Shown piece by piece: positions 6,987-14,954 of a stretch of 46,771 bases of DNA; the first letter of the stretch is position 1, and every line of letters begins with the position of its first letter. The DNA lies in the IMG/VR virus record IMGVR_UViG_3300010885_001803, positions 1 to 46,771 of that record. One strand, given 5' to 3'. Made by a program: the position numbers and the translations under genes. Under the pieces are notes generated by a model. It was not told the DNA's origin. It was given only the letters and a program-made list of their open reading frames with translations, and ran no database searches. This stretch comes from a virus.

Positions 6987-8519
6987 TTATAAAATTACAC
7001 ATTCAACTAGTTTAACACCTTCGTCATCACTAGTTTCTAAGGCAATACCAAATACATCTTGGTGTCCATGGTTAATTGCAATTGCGCATCCATCATTATC
7101 TGCAATGATACGATCGCCTTTAGCCACTGTTCCTCGAATTTTAACTGGAACACGGCCTTTTAATGCAATATATACTCCGTCCTTTAGGTCTTGATTCATC
7201 ATGAACGCTGGATTTTCGCTAACCGCACCTAATGCACGATCACCTGATCGGCATGCCGTTACTTCTTTTTTGCCGCCTACTGAAACAACAGTACCTATTT
7301 CATATTTTTTATCTGCAAGATATTTTTCTGCTAAGTCAGCGTAATCAGCGGCTGTAGCTGTACCATTAAAAGTTGTTGCAAAAATTGTGTTTGTTGCATC
7401 ACGTGCGGCAATTGTACTTGCAACTGCGGCTGTAGTTGCTGTAACAAATGCACCATTAAGATTTAAATTATTTGCATTGGTAGCAGTACCTAGGAAACTA
7501 GTAGCATATACACTATTCCATTGATACGAACTGCTTCCAATATTGTTAACACCTGTACTAAACGGTGCATTTGACTGACTTCCTCCAGGGAGTAGATCAG
7601 CTCCTTTTATTGTCAAAGGATAAGATAATGCTTGATTGGCATTAGTTGTTTGGAACACAATTGTATCCGATACGGTACCTTGTACTGTAGGAAAACTAGA
7701 TGTTGAATTAATGAATACTTTTAATGGAGGAGCACTGGCAGTTCCAACTGTATAACCTTGCGGGAAATTTACAAGATTTTGGAATACAGGACTTGCGGCT
7801 TTTACATAAGAAGTTGCGGCTTCGCCCCCTAAACGATCTGAATTAGTAGCAGTACCCCAGAATCTGTGGGCAACGCTTGGGTTAGTAACGCCAGCAGATG
7901 CACCTGTAGCATTAGAATCGGTATACGCTAGGGTAATACCTTGTTGTATACGTCCAAATCCTGTAATAGAATTAACAGAATTGTTTAATGTAAATGCGGT
8001 GTCTGCACTAATAATAGCAATAGTTTGATTATTATCAATAGCTTGAATAATTGCATGAGTATTACCATTGTTATCTTGAACAGTAGTAGATTGCATCTGT
8101 GTAAGACCTGCACCCGACACGCCTTGCGGGCCAATTAACTTATAAGGTGTTACAGTATCGCTAGTATATGCAAATAATTGATTAGTAACCGTATTAAACC
8201 AAAAGTCGCCAACAGTTAAACCAGTTGGACTAGAAGGTCCAATTGCGGCGCCGCCAGTAGTTCTCCAGTTAACACCGTCAAAAAACTTTAGTTTTGTAGC
8301 ACCAGGAGTGCTATCAAACCAGATTTGACCAGCCATTGGGTGTGGCGGCTGTGTAGTATTGGCAAAATTCTCTAATAACCAGACAAAATTATCGTTCTGG
8401 GCTTGCCCATATCCGGCATAATTCTTGCCTATTAGCGTAAGATCAGTACTAGTATCAACAGTTCCGTCCGCTACGGTTGTTAAAAGAGTTCCATTATAAT
8501 GAGTAATCGTATATGACAT
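6987..8519 (-). CDS. Tail-fibre-like protein with G2-peptidase-like C-terminal domain
   Basis: A 510-residue protein. Residues about 1-75 form an N-terminal domain shared with the next two upstream genes: a GT.DTSTDLTLIGKNYAGYG stretch, NDNFVWLLENFAN and a PMAGQIWFD segment. A second shared block (GDFWFNT...QLFAY, then IAIISAD) follows at about 95-175. The centre has short Ser/Thr-rich repeats. The C-terminal about 125 residues start at ADYADLAEKY and continue with GTVVSVGG, DRALGAVSENPAFMMNQ and an Ile/Val-rich end. This resembles the C-terminal peptidase G2 (intramolecular chaperone-type) domains that end many phage fibres. Whether it self-cleaves cannot be judged here. The protein is probably a trimeric tail fibre or adhesin. 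A CATAAATA late-type box lies 22 bases upstream. Confidence 0.75.
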   Translation of the reverse strand: MSYTITHYNGTLLTTVADGTVDTSTDLTLIGKNYAGYGQAQNDNFVWLLENFANTTQPPHPMAGQIWFDSTPGATKLKFFDGVNWRTTGGAAIGPSSPTGLTVGDFWFNTVTNQLFAYTSDTVTPYKLIGPQGVSGAGLTQMQSTTVQDNNGNTHAIIQAIDNNQTIAIISADTAFTLNNSVNSITGFGRIQQGITLAYTDSNATGASAGVTNPSVAHRFWGTATNSDRLGGEAATSYVKAASPVFQNLVNFPQGYTVGTASAPPLKVFINSTSSFPTVQGTVSDTIVFQTTNANQALSYPLTIKGADLLPGGSQSNAPFSTGVNNIGSSSYQWNSVYATSFLGTATNANNLNLNGAFVTATTAAVASTIAARDATNTIFATTFNGTATAADYADLAEKYLADKKYEIGTVVSVGGKKEVTACRSGDRALGAVSENPAFMMNQDLKDGVYIALKGRVPVKIRGTVAKGDRIIADNDGCAIAINHGHQDVFGIALETSDDEGVKLVECVIL

Positions 8520-8540
8520 CGTGTCGTTCCTTATTCCTAG

Positions 8541-8548
8541 TATTTATG
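8541..8548 (-). promoter_or_regulatory. T4-like late promoter box, CATAAATA
   Basis: The minus-strand CATAAATA (7 of 8 to TATAAATA), followed by C, ends 22 bases before the ATG of the 510-residue fibre gene, in the 50-base gap after the 639-residue fibre gene. It matches the spacing and core (ATAAATAC) of the other late-type boxes in the window. Confidence 0.65.
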
Positions 8549-8569
8549 CAGTTTTATACATTAAAATTC

Positions 8570-10489
8570 TTAGGCTAAATCTAATTCCCAAGTCCAAACG
8601 TTAGCTTGTAATGCATAAAGTTTAATAATTCCGCTTGGATTACATTGTACCCTACACAGTGTATTTGCCCTATGTTCGCCTGGAGGGAACATTCTTTGTA
8701 ATAATTGTGTTCCAATTTCTGTATCGGATAGCCCAGTAGTTACCAGGCTAATACCTAATGAAGCTCTAGCAACTGCTTCATCAACATAAAATTTTGTGGA
8801 AGCATCGGTATCGTCGTACGGAGTATCAAGATTTTTAATTTTAGCGCCGCTTGCACTAATATAGCCTGTTCCTTTTGGTCTTAGTGTTATATTTCCTGAA
8901 ACTTGAATACTAGAATATGCAATTGTACTACCAGTAATACTTAAATTAGAAACTGCTAAACTGGTTAATGTTCCTACACTAGTTAATGCCGGAGCTGAAG
9001 TAATTGTATTTCCTAAGGCCTGCCCACTTAAAACTAATTGTCCGTTTACATAATAACCAGCATTACCTCCGCTTGTACCAACGTTAACATAATCACTAAA
9101 GTTCCAATAGCCTGTATTGGTTGATGCACTACTTGTAGTTGCATTAGCGGTCCAAGATATTACTTTATCTGTTGCACCTTTAACTGTTATACCGCCGCCA
9201 CTGGCAGTAGTATCGGTAGGACTAGCAACTTTGGCTAATTCAATATTTTTATCTGCAATAGTAACTACTGTACTACTAACAATCTCAGTACTACCTTGTA
9301 CTGTTAAGTTGCCCTGAACAATAACATCACCTGCTACATCTAACATAGCATTAGGACTAGCTGTGTATATACCCATACGTTGTGTATTAGTATTGATATA
9401 TAAACTGTTTGATAATGTTCCGCCGGCATTTTTTAAGTTAATACCAAAGTTTTGCCCTAATGTATTTGAGTTTATTGTAAATGTATTTGAGTTTGTATCA
9501 ATTTGCATCGTCATATTCGATGCGGCACCTAATATCAATGGTGTATTGTTTTGTATACTCAACGATCCTGTTGTAGTATTATTGTCGCTGGTGGTTAAGA
9601 AACTTTCCGCTGTTTTTAAACTACCATTGGCTGCTAATAAACTTTGAGCTTGTGTGATAAGTCCATTATACACAATACCAGGAAGAGATCCTGTATTAAA
9701 TCCAATTTTAATAATATCGCTAGTTGCAATCATAATAATCGGAGCAACTGAACTACCAATAATGTTTGAAGTACTAACTGTATAGGTGCCTGCGCCACCA
9801 GCTGTTCCAGAAGTTTGGTTTGTTATAGTTGTGTTTGCAATAACGTTAGCACCAGATAATGTTTGACCTACTACTAATGTACCAGATATAACCGATGTAA
9901 CAATTAAAGAGTTTGCTATTTGATAAGCAGATACGGTAGCTGTACTGGTAAAACCTGGTAAAGTAGTTGACGGGATAAACGTGCTTTTACTATAAATTCC
10001 TATAATAGTTGAAGCTACATAAAGTACTACAACTGTATGCGATACTCCATTAACATCAATAATAGTTTCTACGTTGAAGCCGCTAGTTCCTTGATTTCTA
10101 GAATAAATTGGACCTGCTAGTGTTGTCGATGTACCATCATTAAAATATAACTGGCCATTAGTACTATCAATCCATAAATCTCCAGCAGTAATTCCACTAG
10201 GAACTGTATTAGATACAATAGTTCCACTTGTAACTGCAAAAGTTGTACCGTTATAAACTTTTAATCTATTTTCCCCAGTATCATACCATAGTTGTCCAGT
10301 AATTGGTTTGTTTGGTTGACTTGTGTTGGCAAAATTTTCTAATAGATAAACAAAGTTGTCATTTAAGAAAACACCGTAACCAGTAGAATTTTTTCCAATC
10401 AATGCAATGTCAAGAGCAGTTTGATCAACTATTCCGTCGGGTACAGTATATTTTAACGTACCATTAGTTAAGTAAATTGAATAACTCAT
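8570..10489 (-). CDS. Tail-fibre-like protein, LENFA family, with inserted module
   Basis: A 639-residue protein with the shared fibre N-terminus: DGIVDQ, LIGKNSTGYG at 30-39, NFVYLLENFANTSQPNKP at 45-62, GQLWYDT, and the second block GDLWIDSTNGQLYF and FIPSTTLPGF (171-180). Directly after that block, residues about 186-252 are an inserted module with GQTLSGANV and GAGTYTVSTSN, absent from the 739-residue paralogue at the corresponding place. Further on come shaft-like segments (MLDVAGDVIVQGNLTVQGST, GNITLRPKGTGYI) typical of phage fibres, and a KFYVDEAVARAS helix before a distinct C-terminal domain ending in a Trp-rich WTWELDLA. No collar domain or G2-like domain is seen. Its ATG overlaps the stop of the upstream gene by one base. 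Probably a tail fibre or adhesin. Confidence 0.75.
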   Translation of the reverse strand: MSYSIYLTNGTLKYTVPDGIVDQTALDIALIGKNSTGYGVFLNDNFVYLLENFANTSQPNKPITGQLWYDTGENRLKVYNGTTFAVTSGTIVSNTVPSGITAGDLWIDSTNGQLYFNDGTSTTLAGPIYSRNQGTSGFNVETIIDVNGVSHTVVVLYVASTIIGIYSKSTFIPSTTLPGFTSTATVSAYQIANSLIVTSVISGTLVVGQTLSGANVIANTTITNQTSGTAGGAGTYTVSTSNIIGSSVAPIIMIATSDIIKIGFNTGSLPGIVYNGLITQAQSLLAANGSLKTAESFLTTSDNNTTTGSLSIQNNTPLILGAASNMTMQIDTNSNTFTINSNTLGQNFGINLKNAGGTLSNSLYINTNTQRMGIYTASPNAMLDVAGDVIVQGNLTVQGSTEIVSSTVVTIADKNIELAKVASPTDTTASGGGITVKGATDKVISWTANATTSSASTNTGYWNFSDYVNVGTSGGNAGYYVNGQLVLSGQALGNTITSAPALTSVGTLTSLAVSNLSITGSTIAYSSIQVSGNITLRPKGTGYISASGAKIKNLDTPYDDTDASTKFYVDEAVARASLGISLVTTGLSDTEIGTQLLQRMFPPGEHRANTLCRVQCNPSGIIKLYALQANVWTWELDLA

Positions 10490-12708
10490 TAGATTGCACC
10501 TGTAAAAATTATATAATTAATAGTTTGATACGGATTCATAACGTTTACTGGAATTCCTGTAGCACCATTAACACTACCTGTATTTAAAATACCAGAACCT
10601 ACTGTACCCGAACCCGATGTTCCTACGTTACCAATTGCATATGGATCTGGAGCTTCACGCGGAGTGTTAACTGCGTAAAACTGACTAGTTCCGTCATTAA
10701 GACTGTGATTGTGATCTGGAAGATTAGATGCAATCAAAGTAACTGTACCATTTGCTACTGAATTTCCTGAACCTACTGACTTAGCCGATGCATCGGCGAT
10801 ACGGTTTGCTGTAGAACTTGTATTGCCATTTATATCTACGGTTGTTGTAATTTGAGTTCCTGAACCGTCTTTACTAGGTACAGAAATATTGTTATTCATA
10901 CCATCCGAGCCTAAAGGAAAACGGCCACGCAAATCTGGTAAGGCAAACGTTCCTAAACCTTTTAATAACCCAGATGCTTTGTAGGTAAATCCAATAACGC
11001 TGTATAAACCTGAATATTGACTAATTAATACTTCCGATCCGTCACATAACAAATATCCTGAAGGGATAACTCCTCCTGCAAATGGTAAAATTGTTGCTAC
11101 AGGCACCATTGCTTGGTGTTTAAATAAGTTTGCTTTGGTCATTTTTAGCAAACCTAATCCTGATCTGTAAACTAATAATTGATCATTTGTATAAGAATCA
11201 GTAGCGGCGTCTTGTGCGGCAATAAAGTCTGGACTAATTTTTGTAGAAAATACTGCGGTACCTGTTGTAGTTTGTCCGTTAAAACTTAATTGATTACTAG
11301 TAACATCGCCTGTTAAACTAAAAACTGTTGGACTGGCTAAGGCTGCGGCTGTTCCGCTAATACTGCCTTCCAGTGTCCCTGTAAATGTTCCACTAAAGTT
11401 TCCTGAGAAGTTTGTAGCGTAAATATTTCTAAAACTTCTTGTACTAGTTCCAATATCGTATACGCCACTTGGCACATACGGAATAACTAAATTGTTTGCT
11501 TCAGTTTGACTGGTACTATATCCAGGTAACAAGACTGAAGCGGCGATTGGTGCGCCACTATTATCATAATAATTAAAATAATTTTGTCCGTAAAACGTCG
11601 CATCATCGCCAAAAGTTGATGTCTTAGCTACTGTTAATCCGCCTTGTGTAACAATACTGCCAGTAGCTGTAGTAAATAGTGTACCTGGAGTGTAATTGCT
11701 ATCAAGTGTACTAGTTATATTTAAATAGCTAGTAATGTTATTAACAACATCATCTTTAATTGTCAATACGCCCTTAACATCCAATGTAGATACCGGTGCA
11801 GTATTAGTATATCCAATACCAACACGGCCATTTGAACTTATATGTAGAATAGGACTAGTAACCGCAGAATTAGTCAAATTAAAATTAATGCCAGCGCCAC
11901 TTAATGTTGATTTAATTGTGGGAACATTATTTTCAATATCAAATATAAAACTAGAGTTTGATCCAATTGTCAAACCGGTATCTGCTCTAATATTTAAAAT
12001 ACTGTTAGTAGTGTTTACTTTTCCATCAGTTGTTAAAAAACTTGCGGCAGGAACAGTGTCACCGTTAATTATTAAGGCGTCTGCTTTTTCTGAAATTCCA
12101 TAGAACTTACTAGTTCCAAGATTGCTTAAAGTTGTTCCGCGATAGATTGTATCAAACCCCGGTATTGTAGACTTAGGAATGAATTGAGAAGAACTAATAA
12201 TAGCAATGCGTTCATTGTTAGCGTAGATACTAACGATTGTATGAGATACGTTGTCAGTATCAGTAATTGCTTCAGCTAACGGGCCTGATTGTGTGCCTGT
12301 ACTAAATTGTGGTCCAACTAATAGCCAAGCTGATCCTGAGAAAATATATAACTGACTAGTTGTAGTGTTTGCCCACAAGTCACCTGCAATACTATTAGCA
12401 ACTGCTGGTGCTGATGAACTTTTCTTTAAACTACCTGCTGTAGTCCAAGTTGTACCATCATATACTTTTAAAATGTTTGTACCAGTATCGTACCACAATT
12501 GTCCTTGTATAGGATTTGGTGGACTGGCAGGAGCGGCAAAGTTTTCTAACAAATGTAAAAAATCGCCTGCTAAAATTGAACCGTACCCTGGATAATTTTG
12601 TCCTACAAACGTAAGACTAGTCGATGAACTATTAACTGTTCCGTCAAGAACTTTAATAGGCGGTTTGTTTGGGTTAGTTGAATCAGTGTATTGAATTTGA
12701 TATGGCAT
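10489..12708 (-). CDS. Short-tail-fibre-like protein with collar domain (gp12-like C-terminus)
   Basis: A 739-residue protein. The N-terminal part is the shared LENFA domain (LTFVGQNYPGYG, FLHLLENFA at 50-58, GQLWYDTGTNILKVYDG) and the second block ends in IAIISSSQFIPKSTIPGF. The middle resembles a fibre shaft. From about residue 535 a phage tail collar domain is evident: ILPFAGGVIPSGYLLCDG, LPDLRGRFPLGSDG and, later, LPDHNHSLNDG, with the C-terminus NPYQTINYIIFTGAI. This is the arrangement of T4 gp12 and many phage receptor-binding fibres. The NHS-type histidines could ligate metal, as in gp12. A good AAGGAG ribosome binding site precedes the ATG. Inferred role: trimeric fibre contacting the host surface. 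Confidence 0.85.
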   Translation of the reverse strand: MPYQIQYTDSTNPNKPPIKVLDGTVNSSSTSLTFVGQNYPGYGSILAGDFLHLLENFAAPASPPNPIQGQLWYDTGTNILKVYDGTTWTTAGSLKKSSSAPAVANSIAGDLWANTTTSQLYIFSGSAWLLVGPQFSTGTQSGPLAEAITDTDNVSHTIVSIYANNERIAIISSSQFIPKSTIPGFDTIYRGTTLSNLGTSKFYGISEKADALIINGDTVPAASFLTTDGKVNTTNSILNIRADTGLTIGSNSSFIFDIENNVPTIKSTLSGAGINFNLTNSAVTSPILHISSNGRVGIGYTNTAPVSTLDVKGVLTIKDDVVNNITSYLNITSTLDSNYTPGTLFTTATGSIVTQGGLTVAKTSTFGDDATFYGQNYFNYYDNSGAPIAASVLLPGYSTSQTEANNLVIPYVPSGVYDIGTSTRSFRNIYATNFSGNFSGTFTGTLEGSISGTAAALASPTVFSLTGDVTSNQLSFNGQTTTGTAVFSTKISPDFIAAQDAATDSYTNDQLLVYRSGLGLLKMTKANLFKHQAMVPVATILPFAGGVIPSGYLLCDGSEVLISQYSGLYSVIGFTYKASGLLKGLGTFALPDLRGRFPLGSDGMNNNISVPSKDGSGTQITTTVDINGNTSSTANRIADASAKSVGSGNSVANGTVTLIASNLPDHNHSLNDGTSQFYAVNTPREAPDPYAIGNVGTSGSGTVGSGILNTGSVNGATGIPVNVMNPYQTINYIIFTGAI

Positions 12709-12718
12709 CTATAGCTCC

Positions 12719-13327
12719 TTACACTGACACGAGGCCGGTTAAACTTTGTATACGCACAGTATAATCAATTTGAATCAAACGATTTAAACTTTTTAATACT
12801 GGATGGAATATCACATGAGTTAATAATAAACTTTGTCCTGAACCACTGTAATTTACCAAGCCAAGTTCATCAAATGTAAATGTGCTGTTGTTACTACTTA
12901 CAGTATCAAACGCTGTTTGGTCGCTAGGCTCGCCGTAATCTAATAAACAACTGACAAACAAATCACTGTGAGTTGTGCCGTTAGTATGTCTAACTTCAGT
13001 AAAATTCCTTGTTGGGTCTGTATTTGCCGCACTACCTGGGTCAACTACCTTAACATATTTCTGGCTATACAAACTGGCGTTAGTGCCGCTGGTATTTGGT
13101 GTGAGATATGAAATAATACCTGTAGGATCAACTGCTGTTCCGCCATTACCAAACGCCATCTGATAAACATACCCGCCTGTTGACGCATTTGCCAATGAAT
13201 TGGCTAGTGCAATACTCATATTTTCATAATGAATAGCGTTACGTTTGTTCACGAAGGTTTCTTTAGTTTTAGGGTCAAATATATGAATGTGCCCTTCTAT
13301 GTGAATTCCTGTTGCGTCCTTGTGCAT
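12719..13327 (-). CDS. Virion structural protein, unknown function
   Basis: A 202-residue protein beginning with GIHIEGHIHIFDPKTKETF and KRNAIHYENMSIALANSLAN, a conserved start that I associate with small structural proteins near the fibres of marine T4-like phages. The rest is beta-rich with many Ser/Thr/Asn (VSSNNSTFTFDELGLVNYSGSG) and the C-terminus returns to a hydrophobic strand pattern (LIQIDYTVRI). No catalytic motif, membrane segment or signal peptide is seen. It is the first gene after a GATAAATA late-type promoter box and is followed by the collar-domain fibre 10 bases downstream. It may be a fibre attachment or baseplate-peripheral protein; this is inference. Confidence 0.7.
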   Translation of the reverse strand: MHKDATGIHIEGHIHIFDPKTKETFVNKRNAIHYENMSIALANSLANASTGGYVYQMAFGNGGTAVDPTGIISYLTPNTSGTNASLYSQKYVKVVDPGSAANTDPTRNFTEVRHTNGTTHSDLFVSCLLDYGEPSDQTAFDTVSSNNSTFTFDELGLVNYSGSGQSLLLTHVIFHPVLKSLNRLIQIDYTVRIQSLTGLVSV

Positions 13328-13347
13328 ATTTGTCTCTCTTTATCTTG

Positions 13348-13355
13348 TATTTATC
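13348..13355 (-). promoter_or_regulatory. T4-like late promoter box, GATAAATA
   Basis: The minus-strand GATAAATA, followed by C, ends 21 bases upstream of the 202-residue structural gene, in the 51-base gap downstream of the sedolisin stop. The shared ATAAATAC core and spacing match the other boxes. It would start a unit of three genes (12719-13327, the collar fibre, the 639-residue fibre). Confidence 0.65.
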
Positions 13356-13378
13356 AATGTTTATAATGTGCTAGTTTA

Positions 13379-14953
13379 TTACCTGACACCTGTTGTACGT
13401 CTAGGGTAAACTTGCCCAGTTGTTGATCTAAACCCATAATTTTGTTTAGGAAAAGTGCTACCAGTATGGAATAATTTGTAAAGTTCAGCGCCTTTTGGAC
13501 TTCCTAGTCCGGTTGCGGCGTCCCAACCTACAGTAGTAGTGTATCCTGTTGTATATCCATTACGATTATTGCCTAATATTATATCGGTAAATGCTTGAGT
13601 ATTTGAATAAAATAACGAGTTGGCAAACGACGGTCTGCGTCCCCATAGCTGAGTTAGTCTAGTAATCATACCGGCTAACCACGGAGCTGCCGCGCTTGTG
13701 CCTCCGTATTGTACCAGTGTGCCGTTGACATAAAATTGGTATCCTGTACTAGGATCTGCTGGCGCACTAACGTCTGGAATTCCACGTCTAGGTAATGCTG
13801 TTGCTGTGCCAGTTGTACTAGCAGTTACAGTTGTCGAAGTTAACCCTGTTTGCCAACTAGGTAAACTAACTATTGCACTAATTCCTCCACCACCACCCGA
13901 CCATCCGGCTTCGTTATTCCAAGTATTATCATTATTAAGATACAAACTTGTACCACCGCTGGCAATTTGATAAGCATTTGTTCCTGGATAACCTGTTACT
14001 AAATTGTAAGCACCAGCATCTCCTGTTGCTACAAAACAAGTTACACCAACAGCCACACACGCTTGGAATGCCGATAACAAATAATCAGTGCTTTCGCTAC
14101 TAGATCCCCAGCTAATTCCAAGACTGCTAGGTTTATTTGTTGTGTCAGTTGATGCCGCCAAAATAGCATCTCTAAATCCTGCACCACTATTTGGCGCCAT
14201 GTATATTGCAATAGTTGCACGTGGAGCAACACCCCCCGCACAATAAATATCTAGCATAGTTTCACTATCACTAGTAGTACTACGAGTTGCACCGCCTACT
14301 AGTACATCAACAATAGTTGGCACAGTAAGACCAATACGAGTAAAACTGTTTGTTACATCGGTTGTATTATAACCAGCAACATATCCGCTGTAAGTTAATT
14401 CTAAAAGACCAATACATCCACCATAGCCATCACCTGCAGGTAAATTATATGCAGTTGCAACCTGCACAGGTGTTACCGCTGCCTTGCTTGGATACACAGC
14501 TGGATCATCATTGGTGTGGATTTGTTCATCAAACTCAACAGCATTATGAGTAAAAATGGGTTCGTCATCAAATCCTAAAATCATTTCAACAACATCATCA
14601 ATGTCTGTAGGTATAATAACAACACCATCGTGTGTTTGATATTCATGACCGTCTTCAGTTGTAGCTATTTTTAAAGTTATACTAAACAGTGCGTTGAATT
14701 GTTCAAATGTTCCTAAAACTTTTACAGTAGCAGTTGCCGCATTTGAATCTACCACAGTTAAATTATTTGTAGTAGCCCAAGACTCAACAACTGCCACTTC
14801 ATCTGCAACTGCTCCAAACTGATAGGCAAATGCATCTTGACTAAGTACTGGTTGAGTTCCTGCTATGATAGCATCGGTATACTCTTGAAGAGACATTCCA
14901 TTTTCATGTTTGTCTCTTTTTAAATATATACTAATTGTTGTTTGGTTAGACAT
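13379..14953 (-). CDS. Sedolisin (S53) serine-carboxyl peptidase with propeptide
   Basis: A 524-residue endopeptidase of the kumamolisin/sedolisin family, with a subtilisin-like fold, a Ser-Glu-Asp triad and usually an acidic pH optimum. Residues about 1-135 look like the pro-kumamolisin activation domain (VKVLGTFEQFNALF, VVIIPTDIDDVVEMILGFDD). The catalytic domain runs from about 160 (TPVQVATAYNLPAGDGYGG) to 497. Putative catalytic residues are E231 and D235 (SETMLDIY), the oxyanion Asp D312 (VATGDAGAY) and the nucleophile S420 (GGTSAAAP). The family's PDVSAPADPSTGYQFYVNG stretch precedes Ser. C-terminal Ca2+ ligands are represented by FTDIILG (D457) and GWDAATGLGSPKG (D478). No signal peptide is present. 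It lies 2 bases after the 877-residue fibre gene, with a weak ribosome binding site. The family call is firm. Whether it is virion-borne, processes virion proteins or attacks host proteins is open. Confidence 0.93.
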   Translation of the reverse strand: MSNQTTISIYLKRDKHENGMSLQEYTDAIIAGTQPVLSQDAFAYQFGAVADEVAVVESWATTNNLTVVDSNAATATVKVLGTFEQFNALFSITLKIATTEDGHEYQTHDGVVIIPTDIDDVVEMILGFDDEPIFTHNAVEFDEQIHTNDDPAVYPSKAAVTPVQVATAYNLPAGDGYGGCIGLLELTYSGYVAGYNTTDVTNSFTRIGLTVPTIVDVLVGGATRSTTSDSETMLDIYCAGGVAPRATIAIYMAPNSGAGFRDAILAASTDTTNKPSSLGISWGSSSESTDYLLSAFQACVAVGVTCFVATGDAGAYNLVTGYPGTNAYQIASGGTSLYLNNDNTWNNEAGWSGGGGGISAIVSLPSWQTGLTSTTVTASTTGTATALPRRGIPDVSAPADPSTGYQFYVNGTLVQYGGTSAAAPWLAGMITRLTQLWGRRPSFANSLFYSNTQAFTDIILGNNRNGYTTGYTTTVGWDAATGLGSPKGAELYKLFHTGSTFPKQNYGFRSTTGQVYPRRTTGVR

Positions 14954-14954
14954 A

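Noticed and set aside
13379-14953. Subtilisin (S8) instead of sedolisin
   Set aside because: There is no catalytic His/Asp pair in S8 context; Glu/Asp in SETMLD, the GDAG oxyanion Asp, the GGTSAAAP serine motif and the pro-kumamolisin-like N-terminus identify S53.
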